Below the pieces are notes generated by a model. It was not told the DNA's origin. It did not search any database and saw only the letters and a list, made by a program, of their open reading frames with translations. This document shows positions 44,286-52,657 of a stretch of 64,000 nt of DNA, one piece after another. Source of the stretch: CAWCDJ01 sp963836015 (GTDB lineage: Bacteria; Acidobacteriota; Terriglobia; Bryobacterales; Bryobacteraceae); the NCBI GenBank assembly GCA_963836015.1, contig CAWIIF010000012.1, positions 173,961-237,960 on the forward strand, written 5' to 3'. The translations under genes and the position numbers were made by a program. The number at the start of each line of letters is the position of its first letter. Positions within the stretch are counted from its first letter, which is position 1.

Positions 44286-44671
44286 TGCCGAAAGCCGTCC
44301 GTGAGATCCCTCCACCGCTCGAACTGCTCTGTCTCCGGGTGCTCTGGTCGCTTCAGGAAGGCAGCGTCAAGCAGGTTCAGAAAGTGGTGGCGGAATCGCG
44401 CCCGCTGGCTTATACGACCATCATGACGGTGCTCGACCGCCTGGTGCGCAAAGGCAAGCTTTCGCGGCGCAAAGCCGGACGGGCATTCGTGTATACCCCG
44501 CGGGAATCGCGCGAGGAGATGCGCCGGGTGGCGGTGCGCGAGCTGCTGGAAGGATTCTTCGACGGCTCGGAAGAAGAGCTGCTTCGCTATCTCGGCGAGG
44601 CCGCCACGCCCCGCGCGTCCGCCGTGGCCGCGGGAGCTGAAGACAGCCGCATCGACACCGTCCTGCTCTAA
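44285..44671 (+). CDS. BlaI/MecI/CopY family repressor
   Basis: A 128-residue winged-helix repressor: ELLCLRVLWSLQEGSVKQVQ, the recognition helix YTTIMTVLDRLVRKGKL and wing ARRKAGRAFVYTPRES-type segment, then a dimerisation tail. The family normally has a partner BlaR-like protease (M56), which is absent here, so it may be a solitary repressor or its partner is elsewhere. Its ATG overlaps the stop of the YhaM-like gene. Confidence 0.87.
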   Translation: MPKAVREIPPPLELLCLRVLWSLQEGSVKQVQKVVAESRPLAYTTIMTVLDRLVRKGKLSRRKAGRAFVYTPRESREEMRRVAVRELLEGFFDGSEEELLRYLGEAATPRASAVAAGAEDSRIDTVLL

Positions 44672-44709
44672 GCGCGCATCCCGCTCCGGGCGGCGCGATA
44701 ATAAGACTA

Positions 44710-45855
44710 ATGCAAAACATTCTGCCGGTGTTGTGTTTTCTCGCCGGATTCGCCCTGGCCTGGCTGGTGCTTCGCTCGAAGCGGCACGAATCCGAAACTT
44801 CGTTCCGGGCGCTCTCGGCCGAAGCCCTGGCGCGCAACAACCAGGCCTTCCTCGACCTTGCCCGGGCCTCGCTCGGCGAGAGCCGGCAGGCGGCCCGCGG
44901 GGATCTCGAGCTGCGGCAGCAGGCCATCCAGGAGATGGTCTCGCCCCTGCGCCAGTCGATCGACCGCGTCGACTCCAAAATCCAGGACCTGGAGAAGGCG
45001 CGGACCGGCGCGTACGCGTCGCTGCAGGAGCAGGTGCGGAGCCTGCTCGAGACCCAGGCGGAGCTCCGCGCGGAGACCGGGCGGCTGGTCACCGCGCTGC
45101 GTACCCCGCACGTGCGCGGCCGTTGGGGCGAGATCCAGCTGCGCCGCGTGGTGGAGATGGCCGGCATGCTCGATCGCTGCGATTTCGTGGCGCAGGCCAC
45201 GCTCGACGGAGAAGACGGCCGGCTGCGGCCGGACCTGCTGGTCTATCTGCCCGCCGGCAAGACCGTCGTGGTGGATGCCAAGACGCCCCTCGATGCTTAC
45301 CTGCGCGCCATGGAGGCCCCCGACGAGCAGACCCGCCGCGCGCGCCTGGCCGACCACGCTCGCCAGGTGCGCACCCACATGGCGGCCCTGGGCCGGAAAT
45401 CGTATTGGGAGCAGTTCGACCACGCCCCGGAGTTCGCGGTGCTCTTCCTCCCGGGGGAATGCTTCTTCAGCGCCGCGCTCGAAAGCGACCCGGGCCTGAT
45501 CGAGTTCGGCGTGGAGCAAAACATCATCCTGGCCACTCCCACCACGCTGATCGCGCTGCTGCGGGCAGTGGCGTATGGCTGGAGGCAGGAAAAGCTGGCG
45601 CAGAACGCGGCCGAGATCAGCGCGCTGGGGAAGGAGCTGTTCAAGCGCCTCTCGGATATGGGCGACCACTGGAACCGGGTGGGGCGGAGCCTGGACCGGG
45701 CGGTGGAGGCCTACAACGGGGCGGTGGGGTCGTTCGAGAGCCGGGTGATGGTGAGCGCGCGCAAGTTCGCCGAGTTGAAGACCGCGCCCCTGGGAGTGGA
45801 GATCGCGGAGCTCGAGCCGGTGGAGAAGAGCGTGCGCGCGCTGCAGGACCAGTAG
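44710..45855 (+). CDS. rmuC: DNA recombination protein RmuC
   Basis: A 381-residue RmuC. N-terminal transmembrane helix (about 1-18), a coiled coil (about 35-110) and the conserved core with RGRWGEIQLRRVVEMAGML, DLLVYLPAGKTVVVDAKTPL and EQNIILATPTTLIALLRAVAYGW. RmuC is linked to limiting DNA rearrangement at inverted repeats and has a PD-(D/E)xK-like fold. It lies convergent to the flagellar operon with 10 bases between. Confidence 0.93.
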   Translation: MQNILPVLCFLAGFALAWLVLRSKRHESETSFRALSAEALARNNQAFLDLARASLGESRQAARGDLELRQQAIQEMVSPLRQSIDRVDSKIQDLEKARTGAYASLQEQVRSLLETQAELRAETGRLVTALRTPHVRGRWGEIQLRRVVEMAGMLDRCDFVAQATLDGEDGRLRPDLLVYLPAGKTVVVDAKTPLDAYLRAMEAPDEQTRRARLADHARQVRTHMAALGRKSYWEQFDHAPEFAVLFLPGECFFSAALESDPGLIEFGVEQNIILATPTTLIALLRAVAYGWRQEKLAQNAAEISALGKELFKRLSDMGDHWNRVGRSLDRAVEAYNGAVGSFESRVMVSARKFAELKTAPLGVEIAELEPVEKSVRALQDQ

Positions 45856-45865
45856 GCTGCCGCTG

Positions 45866-46303
45866 TCAGCGCTCGCGGTTCCACCGCGCCAGGAACGACT
45901 CGGAGGCCAGTTCCTGCAGCTCGCGGTCTACCCCTTCGCGCCATTCCGCGTGCCGGCGCTCTTTCAGCCGTTCGAGCAGGCGGCACCGCCGCTGGGCCTC
46001 GAGCAGCGCGACCTTGCGCTCGGCCAGCGCGCGCTGGCAGGCCTGGCGCTCCGCCGCCAGCCGGCTTTCGCTCCGGCATACGTGAGCGCGGTAGGCCGAC
46101 AGGGCGGTCAGGTCGTTGCCGGCCAGGGGGTTCCATTCGCGGACCTGCACCTCGGCCCGGATGCCCCCTGCCTCCAGTTCCGCGCGCCGGCGGTCGATCG
46201 CGGCGAGTGCGTCCGACTGGCTTCGGAAGCGGGCTTCTTCCTGCTCCAACTCGATGCGCCGCCATTCGAGGACCTTCTCCAGGCGGAAGTGGAACGAGGT
46301 CAT
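45866..46303 (-). CDS. fliJ: Flagellar export protein FliJ
   Basis: A 145-residue all-helical coiled-coil protein (FHFRLEKVLEWRRIELEQEE then a long Arg/Glu-rich helix) of the FliJ family, which forms the central stalk of the flagellar type III export ATPase. It is weakly conserved, so the assignment rests on size, helicity and position directly after fliI (four-base overlap). It is the last gene of the flagellar operon. Confidence 0.8.
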   Translation of the reverse strand: MTSFHFRLEKVLEWRRIELEQEEARFRSQSDALAAIDRRRAELEAGGIRAEVQVREWNPLAGNDLTALSAYRAHVCRSESRLAAERQACQRALAERKVALLEAQRRCRLLERLKERRHAEWREGVDRELQELASESFLARWNRER

Positions 46304-47655
46304 GGCTTAGCGGCCGCCAGCCGCGGCGCGCCGGGTTCGAGCCGCGTCGACAGCTCCTGCATGCGGGCCAGGGTCTCCGGCATGGGACAGGTGGCCATAT
46401 GGTCCTGGCGGAGGAAATCGAGAAGCTCGGGACGCAACCGGATGCTGGCATCGAGCTGGGGGTTCGAGCCGGCGACATACGCGCCCAACTGCACCAGGTC
46501 TTCCGAATCCTTATAGGCGGCCAGCGCCTGGCGGATTTTGCGGGCGGCGTCTTTTTGGGGAGGGGCGGAAATCGCCGAAGCCAGCCGGCTGACCGAATGC
46601 AGAATATCGATGGCGGGGTAGTGGCCCTGTCCGGCCAGCTGCCTCGACAGGATGAAGTGGCCGTCCAGGATGCCGCGGACCGCGTCGCAGATCGGCTCGT
46701 TGAAATCGTCGCCCTCCACCAGGACCGTGAAGAAGCCGGTGATGGAGCCGCGGCGGAAGTTGCCGGCCCGCTCCAGGATCTTCGGCAGCAGGTTGAAGAC
46801 CGAAGGGGTATAACCTTTCTGGCTGGGCGGCTCGCCGGCCGACAGCCCGATCTCCCGCTGCGCCATGGCGAGTCGCGTGACCGAATCCATTACCAGCAGG
46901 ACGTTAGCGCCCTGGTCGCGGAAATACTCGGCCACCGCCAGGGCCACGAAGCAGGCGCGCACGCGCAGCGGGGCGGGCCGCTCGGAAGTGGCGCACACCA
47001 CAACCGAGCGTTTGCGCCCTTCGGGGCCAAGTTCGTTTTCGAGAAAGCCGCGTACCTCGCGGTTGCGCTCGCCAATCATCCCGATGACCGTCACGTCGGC
47101 GGAATTATGGCGGGACATGGAGCCGAGCAGCGTGCTTTTGCCGACGCCGCTGCCGCCGAAGATGCCGATGCGCTGTCCCTGCCCGCAGGTGAGCAGGCCG
47201 TCGATGGCGCGGATGCCGGTAACCAGGGGCTTGGTGATGTGCTCGCGCTCCATCGGGCTGGAGGGTGTGCCGTAAAGGCGGTACGCATCCTGCGCCGGGA
47301 TGGCCGCGCCGCCGTCCATGGGCTTGCCGAACCCGTCGATGACCCGGCCAAGCAGACCCGGCCCCACCTCCACCAGGGCGTCTTCACTGCGTGCCGCCAC
47401 CGGGTTGCCGAGCTGCAGCCCGTCCACCTCTTCGAGGGGCGTGGCGAGCACCCGGCCGTTCCGGAAACCGATCACCTGGGTGCGGATGCGGCGGCCGCCG
47501 GCGGTCGCGACCTCGCAGAAATCCCCGATCGCGACGTTCGGGCCGCGCGACTCGATCAGCAGTCCGGCGACTTCGGTCACCTCTCCAGTCCAGCGCAGCG
47601 GCGAGATCCGGTCGAGTTCCGCAAAGTAGGGAGCCAGGGAAATGGTTTCGCTCAT
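46300..47655 (-). CDS. fliI: Flagellar export ATPase FliI
   Basis: A 451-residue rotary ATPase related to F1-beta that unfolds and feeds export substrates. Walker A is IFGGSGVGKSTLL (residues about 165-178), Walker B NVLLVMDSVTRLA, and the T3SS-type signature LSAGEPPSQKGYTPSVF is present. It overlaps fliH and fliJ by four bases each. FliI interacts with FliH and FliJ encoded on both sides. Confidence 0.95.
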   Translation of the reverse strand: MSETISLAPYFAELDRISPLRWTGEVTEVAGLLIESRGPNVAIGDFCEVATAGGRRIRTQVIGFRNGRVLATPLEEVDGLQLGNPVAARSEDALVEVGPGLLGRVIDGFGKPMDGGAAIPAQDAYRLYGTPSSPMEREHITKPLVTGIRAIDGLLTCGQGQRIGIFGGSGVGKSTLLGSMSRHNSADVTVIGMIGERNREVRGFLENELGPEGRKRSVVVCATSERPAPLRVRACFVALAVAEYFRDQGANVLLVMDSVTRLAMAQREIGLSAGEPPSQKGYTPSVFNLLPKILERAGNFRRGSITGFFTVLVEGDDFNEPICDAVRGILDGHFILSRQLAGQGHYPAIDILHSVSRLASAISAPPQKDAARKIRQALAAYKDSEDLVQLGAYVAGSNPQLDASIRLRPELLDFLRQDHMATCPMPETLARMQELSTRLEPGAPRLAAAKP

Positions 47656-48299
47656 AGCTGGTTGCGGAGGCGATCCGCGAGGCCTCGTTCAATCTCCTGC
47701 AGCTGCGATTCGATGGAGGCGTCCAGGTTCCCCCGTTCGGTTTCGAAGATGGCGGTTCCGGGCGGTTTCCCGCCATCCGGGATCACCTCGATCGGCGCGC
47801 CGGGGAACCCCTTCCGAAGGCAGTCGGCGATCAGCTTGGCATGCGAAGGGTGGACTCTCACGCGCGAGATCTCCTGGCCCCGCAGCTTTTCGAGCGCCCC
47901 GAGGAGCAGCGACTCGAGAGCGTCGGGATCCACCGCCAGCTCGCGGCGCAGCACGCGCCTGGCGATGGCGAGCGCCAGTTTCAAGGTGTCGGCCTCCGCC
48001 TCGCGGCGCAGGCGCGCGCGCATTTGCCCGAGCTCGCCGACGGTCTGCGCGAACTTCTCCACGACCGCTTGAAATTCCGCCGCCGCGCGACTGCGGCCGG
48101 CGGCCTCACCCTCCCGGAACCCGGCGGCCTGCGCATCCCGCGCCTTCTGCTCGAGCTCCCGCCGAAGCTGTTCGACGCGCGCGGCGGCGTCCGGCGGCGG
48201 CGGCTCCTTGGACGCTTTCGGCCCCCCGGCATGGAGCTGTTTCCAGGGAACTGGGCCGGCCCCGGTGGGGGAGTCCGGCTCGAAGACCTTACACGACAT
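47652..48299 (-). CDS. fliH: Flagellar assembly protein FliH
   Basis: A 215-residue regulator of FliI. The N-terminal third is Gly/Ala-rich with a short conserved motif, the middle is a long helix (about 50-115), and the C-terminal domain includes LALAIARRVLRRELA and VRVHPSHAKLI, typical of FliH/HrpE-like proteins. It overlaps fliG by 11 bases and fliI by four. FliH dimers escort FliI to the export gate. Confidence 0.88.
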   Translation of the reverse strand: MSCKVFEPDSPTGAGPVPWKQLHAGGPKASKEPPPPDAAARVEQLRRELEQKARDAQAAGFREGEAAGRSRAAAEFQAVVEKFAQTVGELGQMRARLRREAEADTLKLALAIARRVLRRELAVDPDALESLLLGALEKLRGQEISRVRVHPSHAKLIADCLRKGFPGAPIEVIPDGGKPPGTAIFETERGNLDASIESQLQEIERGLADRLRNQL

Positions 48300-49329
48300 A
48301 CTGCTCTCCGACCGTTCCCTTCAGGCTCACCACACCCTCGGACTCGAGCTGGCGTACCACGGCGATGATCTGCTGCTGGGCCGCGTCCACCTCTTTGATC
48401 TTGATCGGGCCGAGCGCCTCCATGTCTTCCTTGAGCATGTCGGCGCCGCGCTGCGACATGCAGCCCAGAATCTGGTTGCGGAGCTGCTCGCTGGTCCCCT
48501 TGAGCGCCACCGTCAGCACCTTCCGGTCGACCTTTGCCAGCACCTCCTTCAGGCCTAGGGGGTCGATCAGCAGCAGGTCTTCGAACACGAACATCAGGTG
48601 CCGGATGGTCTGCGCCAGGTTGGTGTCCTGGTGCTCGATGTTGTCCAGAATCTCCCGGCTGGACGCCGCATCGAGACGGTTCAACATTTCCGCCACGGCG
48701 CGTACGCCGCCGTAGGATTCGCGGCTGAATTCCCCGAGGGCCTTCAGCTTCTGCCCGATCACGCCGGCGATCTTGAGGATGATGTCGGGCGAGATCTGGT
48801 CCAGGCTGGCCATGCGCTGCGAGACATCCGAGCGCAGCCCGGCGGGCAGCGAGGTGAGCAGCGCAGCCGCCTGCGGGGGGCTCAGGTGCGAAAGCACCAG
48901 CGCGATGGTCTGCGGATGCTCATTATGAATGAATTTGGCGAGTTGCTGCGGGTCGGCCTTCTGGATGGCGTCGAAGGAAGCGGCTTCGGAGCCCAGCGCT
49001 TTGGCCAGGCGGTCCAGCATGCGTTTGGCCATATCGGGGTTGAACGCCCGCGTCAACAGCTTGCGGGCGTATTCGATGCCGCCGCGCGCGACATAATCGC
49101 CGGCCGTCGATAGGTGGTGGAATTCGTTGAGCAGAGCCTCGGCCTGCTCCGTCGAGATGGCCGTAATGCGGGCGACCTCGCGGCTGACCTTCTGGACATC
49201 TTCTTCGGAGAGTTGCTGCAGCAACTCGGCACTTGCCTGCTCGCCCAGGATGATCAGGAGCATGGCGGCCTTGCGCAGGCCGGTGAGGGACTCGGTTTCC
49301 TGTTTGGAGGCGGTGGCGTTGAGAATCAT
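48289..49329 (-). CDS. fliG: Flagellar motor switch protein FliG
   Basis: A 346-residue switch protein linking rotor to stator. Domains: FliG_N (GLRKAAMLLIILGEQASAEL), FliG_M (about 115-200, with EHPQTIALVLSHL) and FliG_C (about 225-330, with FEDLLLIDPLGLKEVL and ILGCMSQRGADMLKEDME). The C-terminal charged helix that contacts MotA is present. It starts three bases upstream of the fliF stop region and overlaps fliH at its own end. Confidence 0.95.
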   Translation of the reverse strand: MILNATASKQETESLTGLRKAAMLLIILGEQASAELLQQLSEEDVQKVSREVARITAISTEQAEALLNEFHHLSTAGDYVARGGIEYARKLLTRAFNPDMAKRMLDRLAKALGSEAASFDAIQKADPQQLAKFIHNEHPQTIALVLSHLSPPQAAALLTSLPAGLRSDVSQRMASLDQISPDIILKIAGVIGQKLKALGEFSRESYGGVRAVAEMLNRLDAASSREILDNIEHQDTNLAQTIRHLMFVFEDLLLIDPLGLKEVLAKVDRKVLTVALKGTSEQLRNQILGCMSQRGADMLKEDMEALGPIKIKEVDAAQQQIIAVVRQLESEGVVSLKGTVGEQYVV

Positions 49330-49332
49330 GCT

Positions 49333-51030
49333 TCAGCTCTCTTCCTCGCGGATCCAGGTGCGCAGGATCTGGGCCGAAATCTCGGGTTCCTTGGAGATCT
49401 TCTCCCGCAAGTGCTTGGCCAGGACTTCGGCCGTCTTGGTGATGACCGGCGCTGCTATGAGCGAGTTCAGCGCCTGCGAGTCGACCTTCTTCTGCAGTGC
49501 TTCGCGTTGAGCCAGCTTGGCTTCGATCTCCTCTTCGACGGACGCGCCTTCGATGGCCGGAACGTTGCCGGGCGCCTGTCCGGCGGCGACCGCGGGCGCT
49601 CCGGTGACCTCCGCGGACCCGCCGCGCCGGCGGCGCCTCGACAGCATCCATACGGCCGCCATCAGGAGCAACAGCAGGCCCGCGGCGGCAGCTCCGGCGA
49701 TGGTTACGGTCTTGCGGTCCCAGCGCAAGGCGATGCCGAGCGGCCCGGCGGGCGGGGGCGCCGCGGGCGCGGCCGGGACAGGCGGCGGCTCGATCTGGAG
49801 AGTCGATTCGAACGGCAGCGTCTCAATGACCAGCTGATCGCCCCGTTCAGCGTTGAGCCCGGTGATTCCGGCGACCAGGTCGCGGATAATCTTGATCTTT
49901 TCGGGGCTGGGCGGTACCAGCACGCGCTGCATGCCGGTCTTATTCTTTTCCCAGGTGACGTCCTGGTCGAGCAGGACCGTGACCGACATCCTGCGCACTC
50001 CGCCGGCGGGCAGGCGGGTCTTCTTTACGGTCCGGCTGGTCTGGTACGTGACGTTCTCGGTGACGCGCGACACACGGTTCGAGGTGGAGCCGGGCCGCGA
50101 GGTGGGCCGGGGCAATGTGGAGGCGGTTCCCGGAACGCCGCTGCCGCCCGAGGACCCGGAAGAGTCTTCGGACCGCTGCGAGCTGAGCATCACGGAGCGC
50201 GCCGGATCGAAGATCTCCTCGCTCTGCTCTCCGCCGGAGAAGTCGCATTCCACCGAGGCGCCCGCACGGAACTTGTTGGCTCCCAGCAGGGGCTCCAGGG
50301 TGGAGCTGATTTTAGAGATCAGGTCGGCTTCGATTTTATGGCGGAAATCGAGCGACGCTTCGGAGGCCTCCGGACCGTCCAGGGTTCCCGGAGTCTTGGG
50401 CCGCCCGAGCAGGTTGCCGTTCATGTCCAGGACCGAGACCGCGTCCGGCGACAGCCCTTCCACGGCGCTGGCCACCAGGTGGTCGATCGCCTGAACGTTG
50501 GCCGGCGCCAGGCGCTTCCCGGGCCGCAGCTTTACCAGGACGCTGGCCTTGGCCGGCTGCTGCGATTCGAGGAAAACGGAATCCTTGGGGAACGTGACGT
50601 GAACGCGCGCGGTCTCCACTTCGGCCAGCGACATGACCGACCGTTCCAGCTCGCCTTCGAGCGCCCGGCGGTAGTTGATGTGCTCGCTGAATTCGGTGGC
50701 CCCGAGATTGGCTTTGTCGAACAGCTCGAAGCCGATGCGTCCGGTCTTGGGCAGCTCGGCGGCCGCCATTTCGATGCGCAGCTCCGCCAGTTTGGCGGAG
50801 GGCACCAGTACCGACCCGCCGGCCTCGGGGAGACGGTACGCCACACCCGATTCCTTGAGCTTCTGAACGATGGCCGCGGCGTCCTCTGGAGAGACGCCCG
50901 TGAACAGCGGCTTGAAATCCGATTCGCGCTGCCACCGCACCATGCCCCACAACCCGGCCAGCACCACCACCGCCATGACTGCGATGCTGATGCGCTGCCG
51001 GACCGAGAGATTAGCCAGGATTCGTTTCAT
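49333..51030 (-). CDS. fliF: Flagellar MS-ring protein FliF
   Basis: A 565-residue protein forming the inner-membrane ring of the basal body. One N-terminal helix (about 15-33), YscJ-type ring-building domains (about 40-230, GVAYRLPEAGGSVLVPSAKL and VARVHVTFPKDSVFL-like), a second conserved domain (about 240-400) and a C-terminal helix (about 435-455) followed by the FliG-binding tail rich in acidic residues. Length is typical. It follows fliE and precedes fliG by three bases. Confidence 0.93.
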   Translation of the reverse strand: MKRILANLSVRQRISIAVMAVVVLAGLWGMVRWQRESDFKPLFTGVSPEDAAAIVQKLKESGVAYRLPEAGGSVLVPSAKLAELRIEMAAAELPKTGRIGFELFDKANLGATEFSEHINYRRALEGELERSVMSLAEVETARVHVTFPKDSVFLESQQPAKASVLVKLRPGKRLAPANVQAIDHLVASAVEGLSPDAVSVLDMNGNLLGRPKTPGTLDGPEASEASLDFRHKIEADLISKISSTLEPLLGANKFRAGASVECDFSGGEQSEEIFDPARSVMLSSQRSEDSSGSSGGSGVPGTASTLPRPTSRPGSTSNRVSRVTENVTYQTSRTVKKTRLPAGGVRRMSVTVLLDQDVTWEKNKTGMQRVLVPPSPEKIKIIRDLVAGITGLNAERGDQLVIETLPFESTLQIEPPPVPAAPAAPPPAGPLGIALRWDRKTVTIAGAAAAGLLLLLMAAVWMLSRRRRRGGSAEVTGAPAVAAGQAPGNVPAIEGASVEEEIEAKLAQREALQKKVDSQALNSLIAAPVITKTAEVLAKHLREKISKEPEISAQILRTWIREEES

Positions 51031-51092
51031 GCGTCAGCCCGAAAATGGGGTCCTTTGCTTACATCGGCGGGGGGCTTCGGAAACCTGAGGGG

Positions 51093-51389
51093 CTACATCG
51101 GCATCCGCATGATTTCCTGGTAGGCGCTCACAACTTTGTTCCGCATCTGGAGGAAGAGATCGAAGGAGAGTTCGGCCTGCTGGGTCGCCAGGATGGTGGT
51201 GTGCAGCTCCTCGCCCTCCCCGGAAAGGAAGCGCCCCACGGAGTTCGCGGCGTTCTGGCCGGAGGTTTCCACACTGCGGATGGCTTCGGAGAGCACGTCC
51301 CCGAACCCCGATCCGCCGCGCGCTTCGCCCGCCGGGCGAATGGCGGAGGGCAGCGCGGCGCCGGAAATAGGAGTAATCGGACCAGGCAT
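51093..51389 (-). CDS. fliE: Flagellar hook-basal body protein FliE
   Basis: A 98-residue helical protein that connects the MS ring to the rod. The core SFGDVLSEAIRSVETSGQNA-type segment (about 30-50) and C-terminal LSFDLFLQMRNKVVSAYQEI are FliE hallmarks. It lies 10 bases from flgC and 62 bases from fliF, so it shares the operon. The N-terminal 25 residues are Pro/Ala-rich and variable. Confidence 0.9.
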   Translation of the reverse strand: MPGPITPISGAALPSAIRPAGEARGGSGFGDVLSEAIRSVETSGQNAANSVGRFLSGEGEELHTTILATQQAELSFDLFLQMRNKVVSAYQEIMRMPM

Positions 51390-51399
51390 CGCTCAAACC

Positions 51400-51834
51400 T
51401 CAGCGGAAGAGATCCATGGAGTGGGAGATCATGTCTTTCACCGCGCCGATGGCGGCTACATTGGCTTCGTAGTTGCGCGAGGCCCCCATCAGGTCCACCA
51501 TGTCCTCGGCCGGGTTTACGCGGGGGAATGCCACGTAGCCCTGGGCGTCCGCGTCGGGGTGCCCCGGGAGATACCGCAGCTCCGGATCGCGTGTGTCGGT
51601 GATCACTTCCGACACCCGTACCCCTCCGGTGGATTCCAGCTCGGAGCCGAAGACCGATGAAAACGGCGAATTCACCGCAGAGCTCTCGAATACCGCGTCT
51701 TTGCGGCGATACGGGCCGCCTTCCGGCGTGCGGGTGGTTTCGGCGTTGGCCAGATTCTCCACCAGCAGTTCGGCGCGCGAACGCTGCGCCGCCATCCCGG
51801 AGGCTCCGATGGATAGTACCGAAAACAGACTCAT
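51400..51834 (-). CDS. flgC: Flagellar basal-body rod protein FlgC
   Basis: A 144-residue rod protein. The N-terminal SIGASGMAAQRSRAELLVEN and internal NLANAETTRTPEGGPYRRK segments carry the flagellar rod signature, and the C-terminal NPAEDMVDLMGASRNYEANV is FlgC-specific. It overlaps the flgB stop by four bases. Together with FlgB it forms the proximal rod. Confidence 0.95.
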   Translation of the reverse strand: MSLFSVLSIGASGMAAQRSRAELLVENLANAETTRTPEGGPYRRKDAVFESSAVNSPFSSVFGSELESTGGVRVSEVITDTRDPELRYLPGHPDADAQGYVAFPRVNPAEDMVDLMGASRNYEANVAAIGAVKDMISHSMDLFR

Positions 51835-52166
51835 GACGATTTGCCCTCATCGATGGCGGAACGGACCACGCGAATCTGCGACCGCAGCAGGTTCGTAGCC
51901 ACTTGAAAACGCAGGGCGTTTTCGGCCAACAGGCGCGATTCGCGATCGATATTGACGTTATTGCCGTCGTTCTTGACGGTGAGGCCCGCCACATCGACCT
52001 CCTGCGGCGCTCCCCCCATCGCGCTCTCGAATTCCGCCTGGAAATCGATATCCTTTGAGTGGTACCCGGGAGTGTCGGCGTTGGCAATATTCGATGCCAC
52101 CAGCCTCTGCCGCGCGCTGAGCAGGTCCATGTAGTGTTCGAGTTGTCCACCCAGCCGGTCCAGCAT
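51831..52166 (-). CDS. flgB: Flagellar basal-body rod protein FlgB
   Basis: A 111-residue proximal-rod protein and first gene of the operon. The signature is LVASNIANADTPGYHSKDID, and the C-terminus AENALRFQVATNLLRSQIRV is typical. The ATG at 52164-52166 was chosen over longer frames because FlgB proteins begin here and AGGCGAG lies eight bases before it. Confidence 0.93.
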   Translation of the reverse strand: MLDRLGGQLEHYMDLLSARQRLVASNIANADTPGYHSKDIDFQAEFESAMGGAPQEVDVAGLTVKNDGNNVNIDRESRLLAENALRFQVATNLLRSQIRVVRSAIDEGKSS

Positions 52167-52180
52167 ACGATCTCGCCTTT

Positions 52181-52196
52181 TGCAAGCGCGGCGCCA
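52181..52196 (-). promoter_or_regulatory. Candidate sigma-54 promoter of the flagellar operon
   Basis: On the minus strand the sequence TGGCGCCGCGCTTGCA keeps the invariant GG and GC dinucleotides of a -24/-12 promoter with exactly 10 bases between them. A start about 12 bases later (near 52170) would leave almost no leader before the flgB ATG at 52166, so the site may be coincidental. Confidence 0.35.
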
Positions 52197-52581
52197 GTCG
52201 TCAAGCCTATTGGAATCAATGAAAAGGATGCTGCGGCCGTGACCGTTTTCTGCCGCTGCGCCAGCATTCTGCCGCTTCCCGCGGAGAATTCCAGTCACCG
52301 CACATAGGGATTTATTTCTCCTTTAGATATAGAAGCTTGAAGAATTTGATTTCAGAGTGTAGGGGGGCCTCATCCTAGTTTGAAATCAGGATAGATCGCA
52401 TGCAACCTTGGCGGTTTCCTGAAGCCAAACAATGTCAACGGACCCGATTATCATCATTTTAACCGGCCTGTGGATGTTCTAAGCTGACCTGAAGCACCCT
52501 CAAACCCTCGCGTTCCCACAGACGCGTTTTCGAAATACCCCATTTGCGGGGTTCCCAATCACACGGTGAAAGCTGGTACTA

Positions 52582-52619
52582 TTCTTTGGGGATATTCCTC
52601 GCGGAATATCCCCAAAGAA
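52582..52619. promoter_or_regulatory. Perfect 17-bp hairpin before the CHAT gene
   Basis: TTCTTTGGGGATATTCC (52582-52598) is followed by a TCGC loop and its exact complement (52603-52619). It lies 38 bases before the chosen TTG start of the CHAT gene, with no U-run, so it is more like an operator, RNA-processing site or translation control element than a terminator. Confidence 0.6.
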
Positions 52620-52657
52620 GACCAGAATTCTTTTGGTGGGCCCACGGAGCGGATATT

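Larger units (their letters stand above)
52167..52657. other. Divergent control region between flagellar operon and CHAT gene
   Basis: This 491-base gap holds a possible sigma-54 promoter (52181-52196, minus), a more AT-rich middle (52310-52480) and a perfect hairpin (52582-52619) before the CHAT gene. A very short minus-strand frame (about 52220-52310, MCGDWNSPREAAECWR, behind AAAGGAG) could encode a leader peptide, but it has no other support. Confidence 0.5.
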
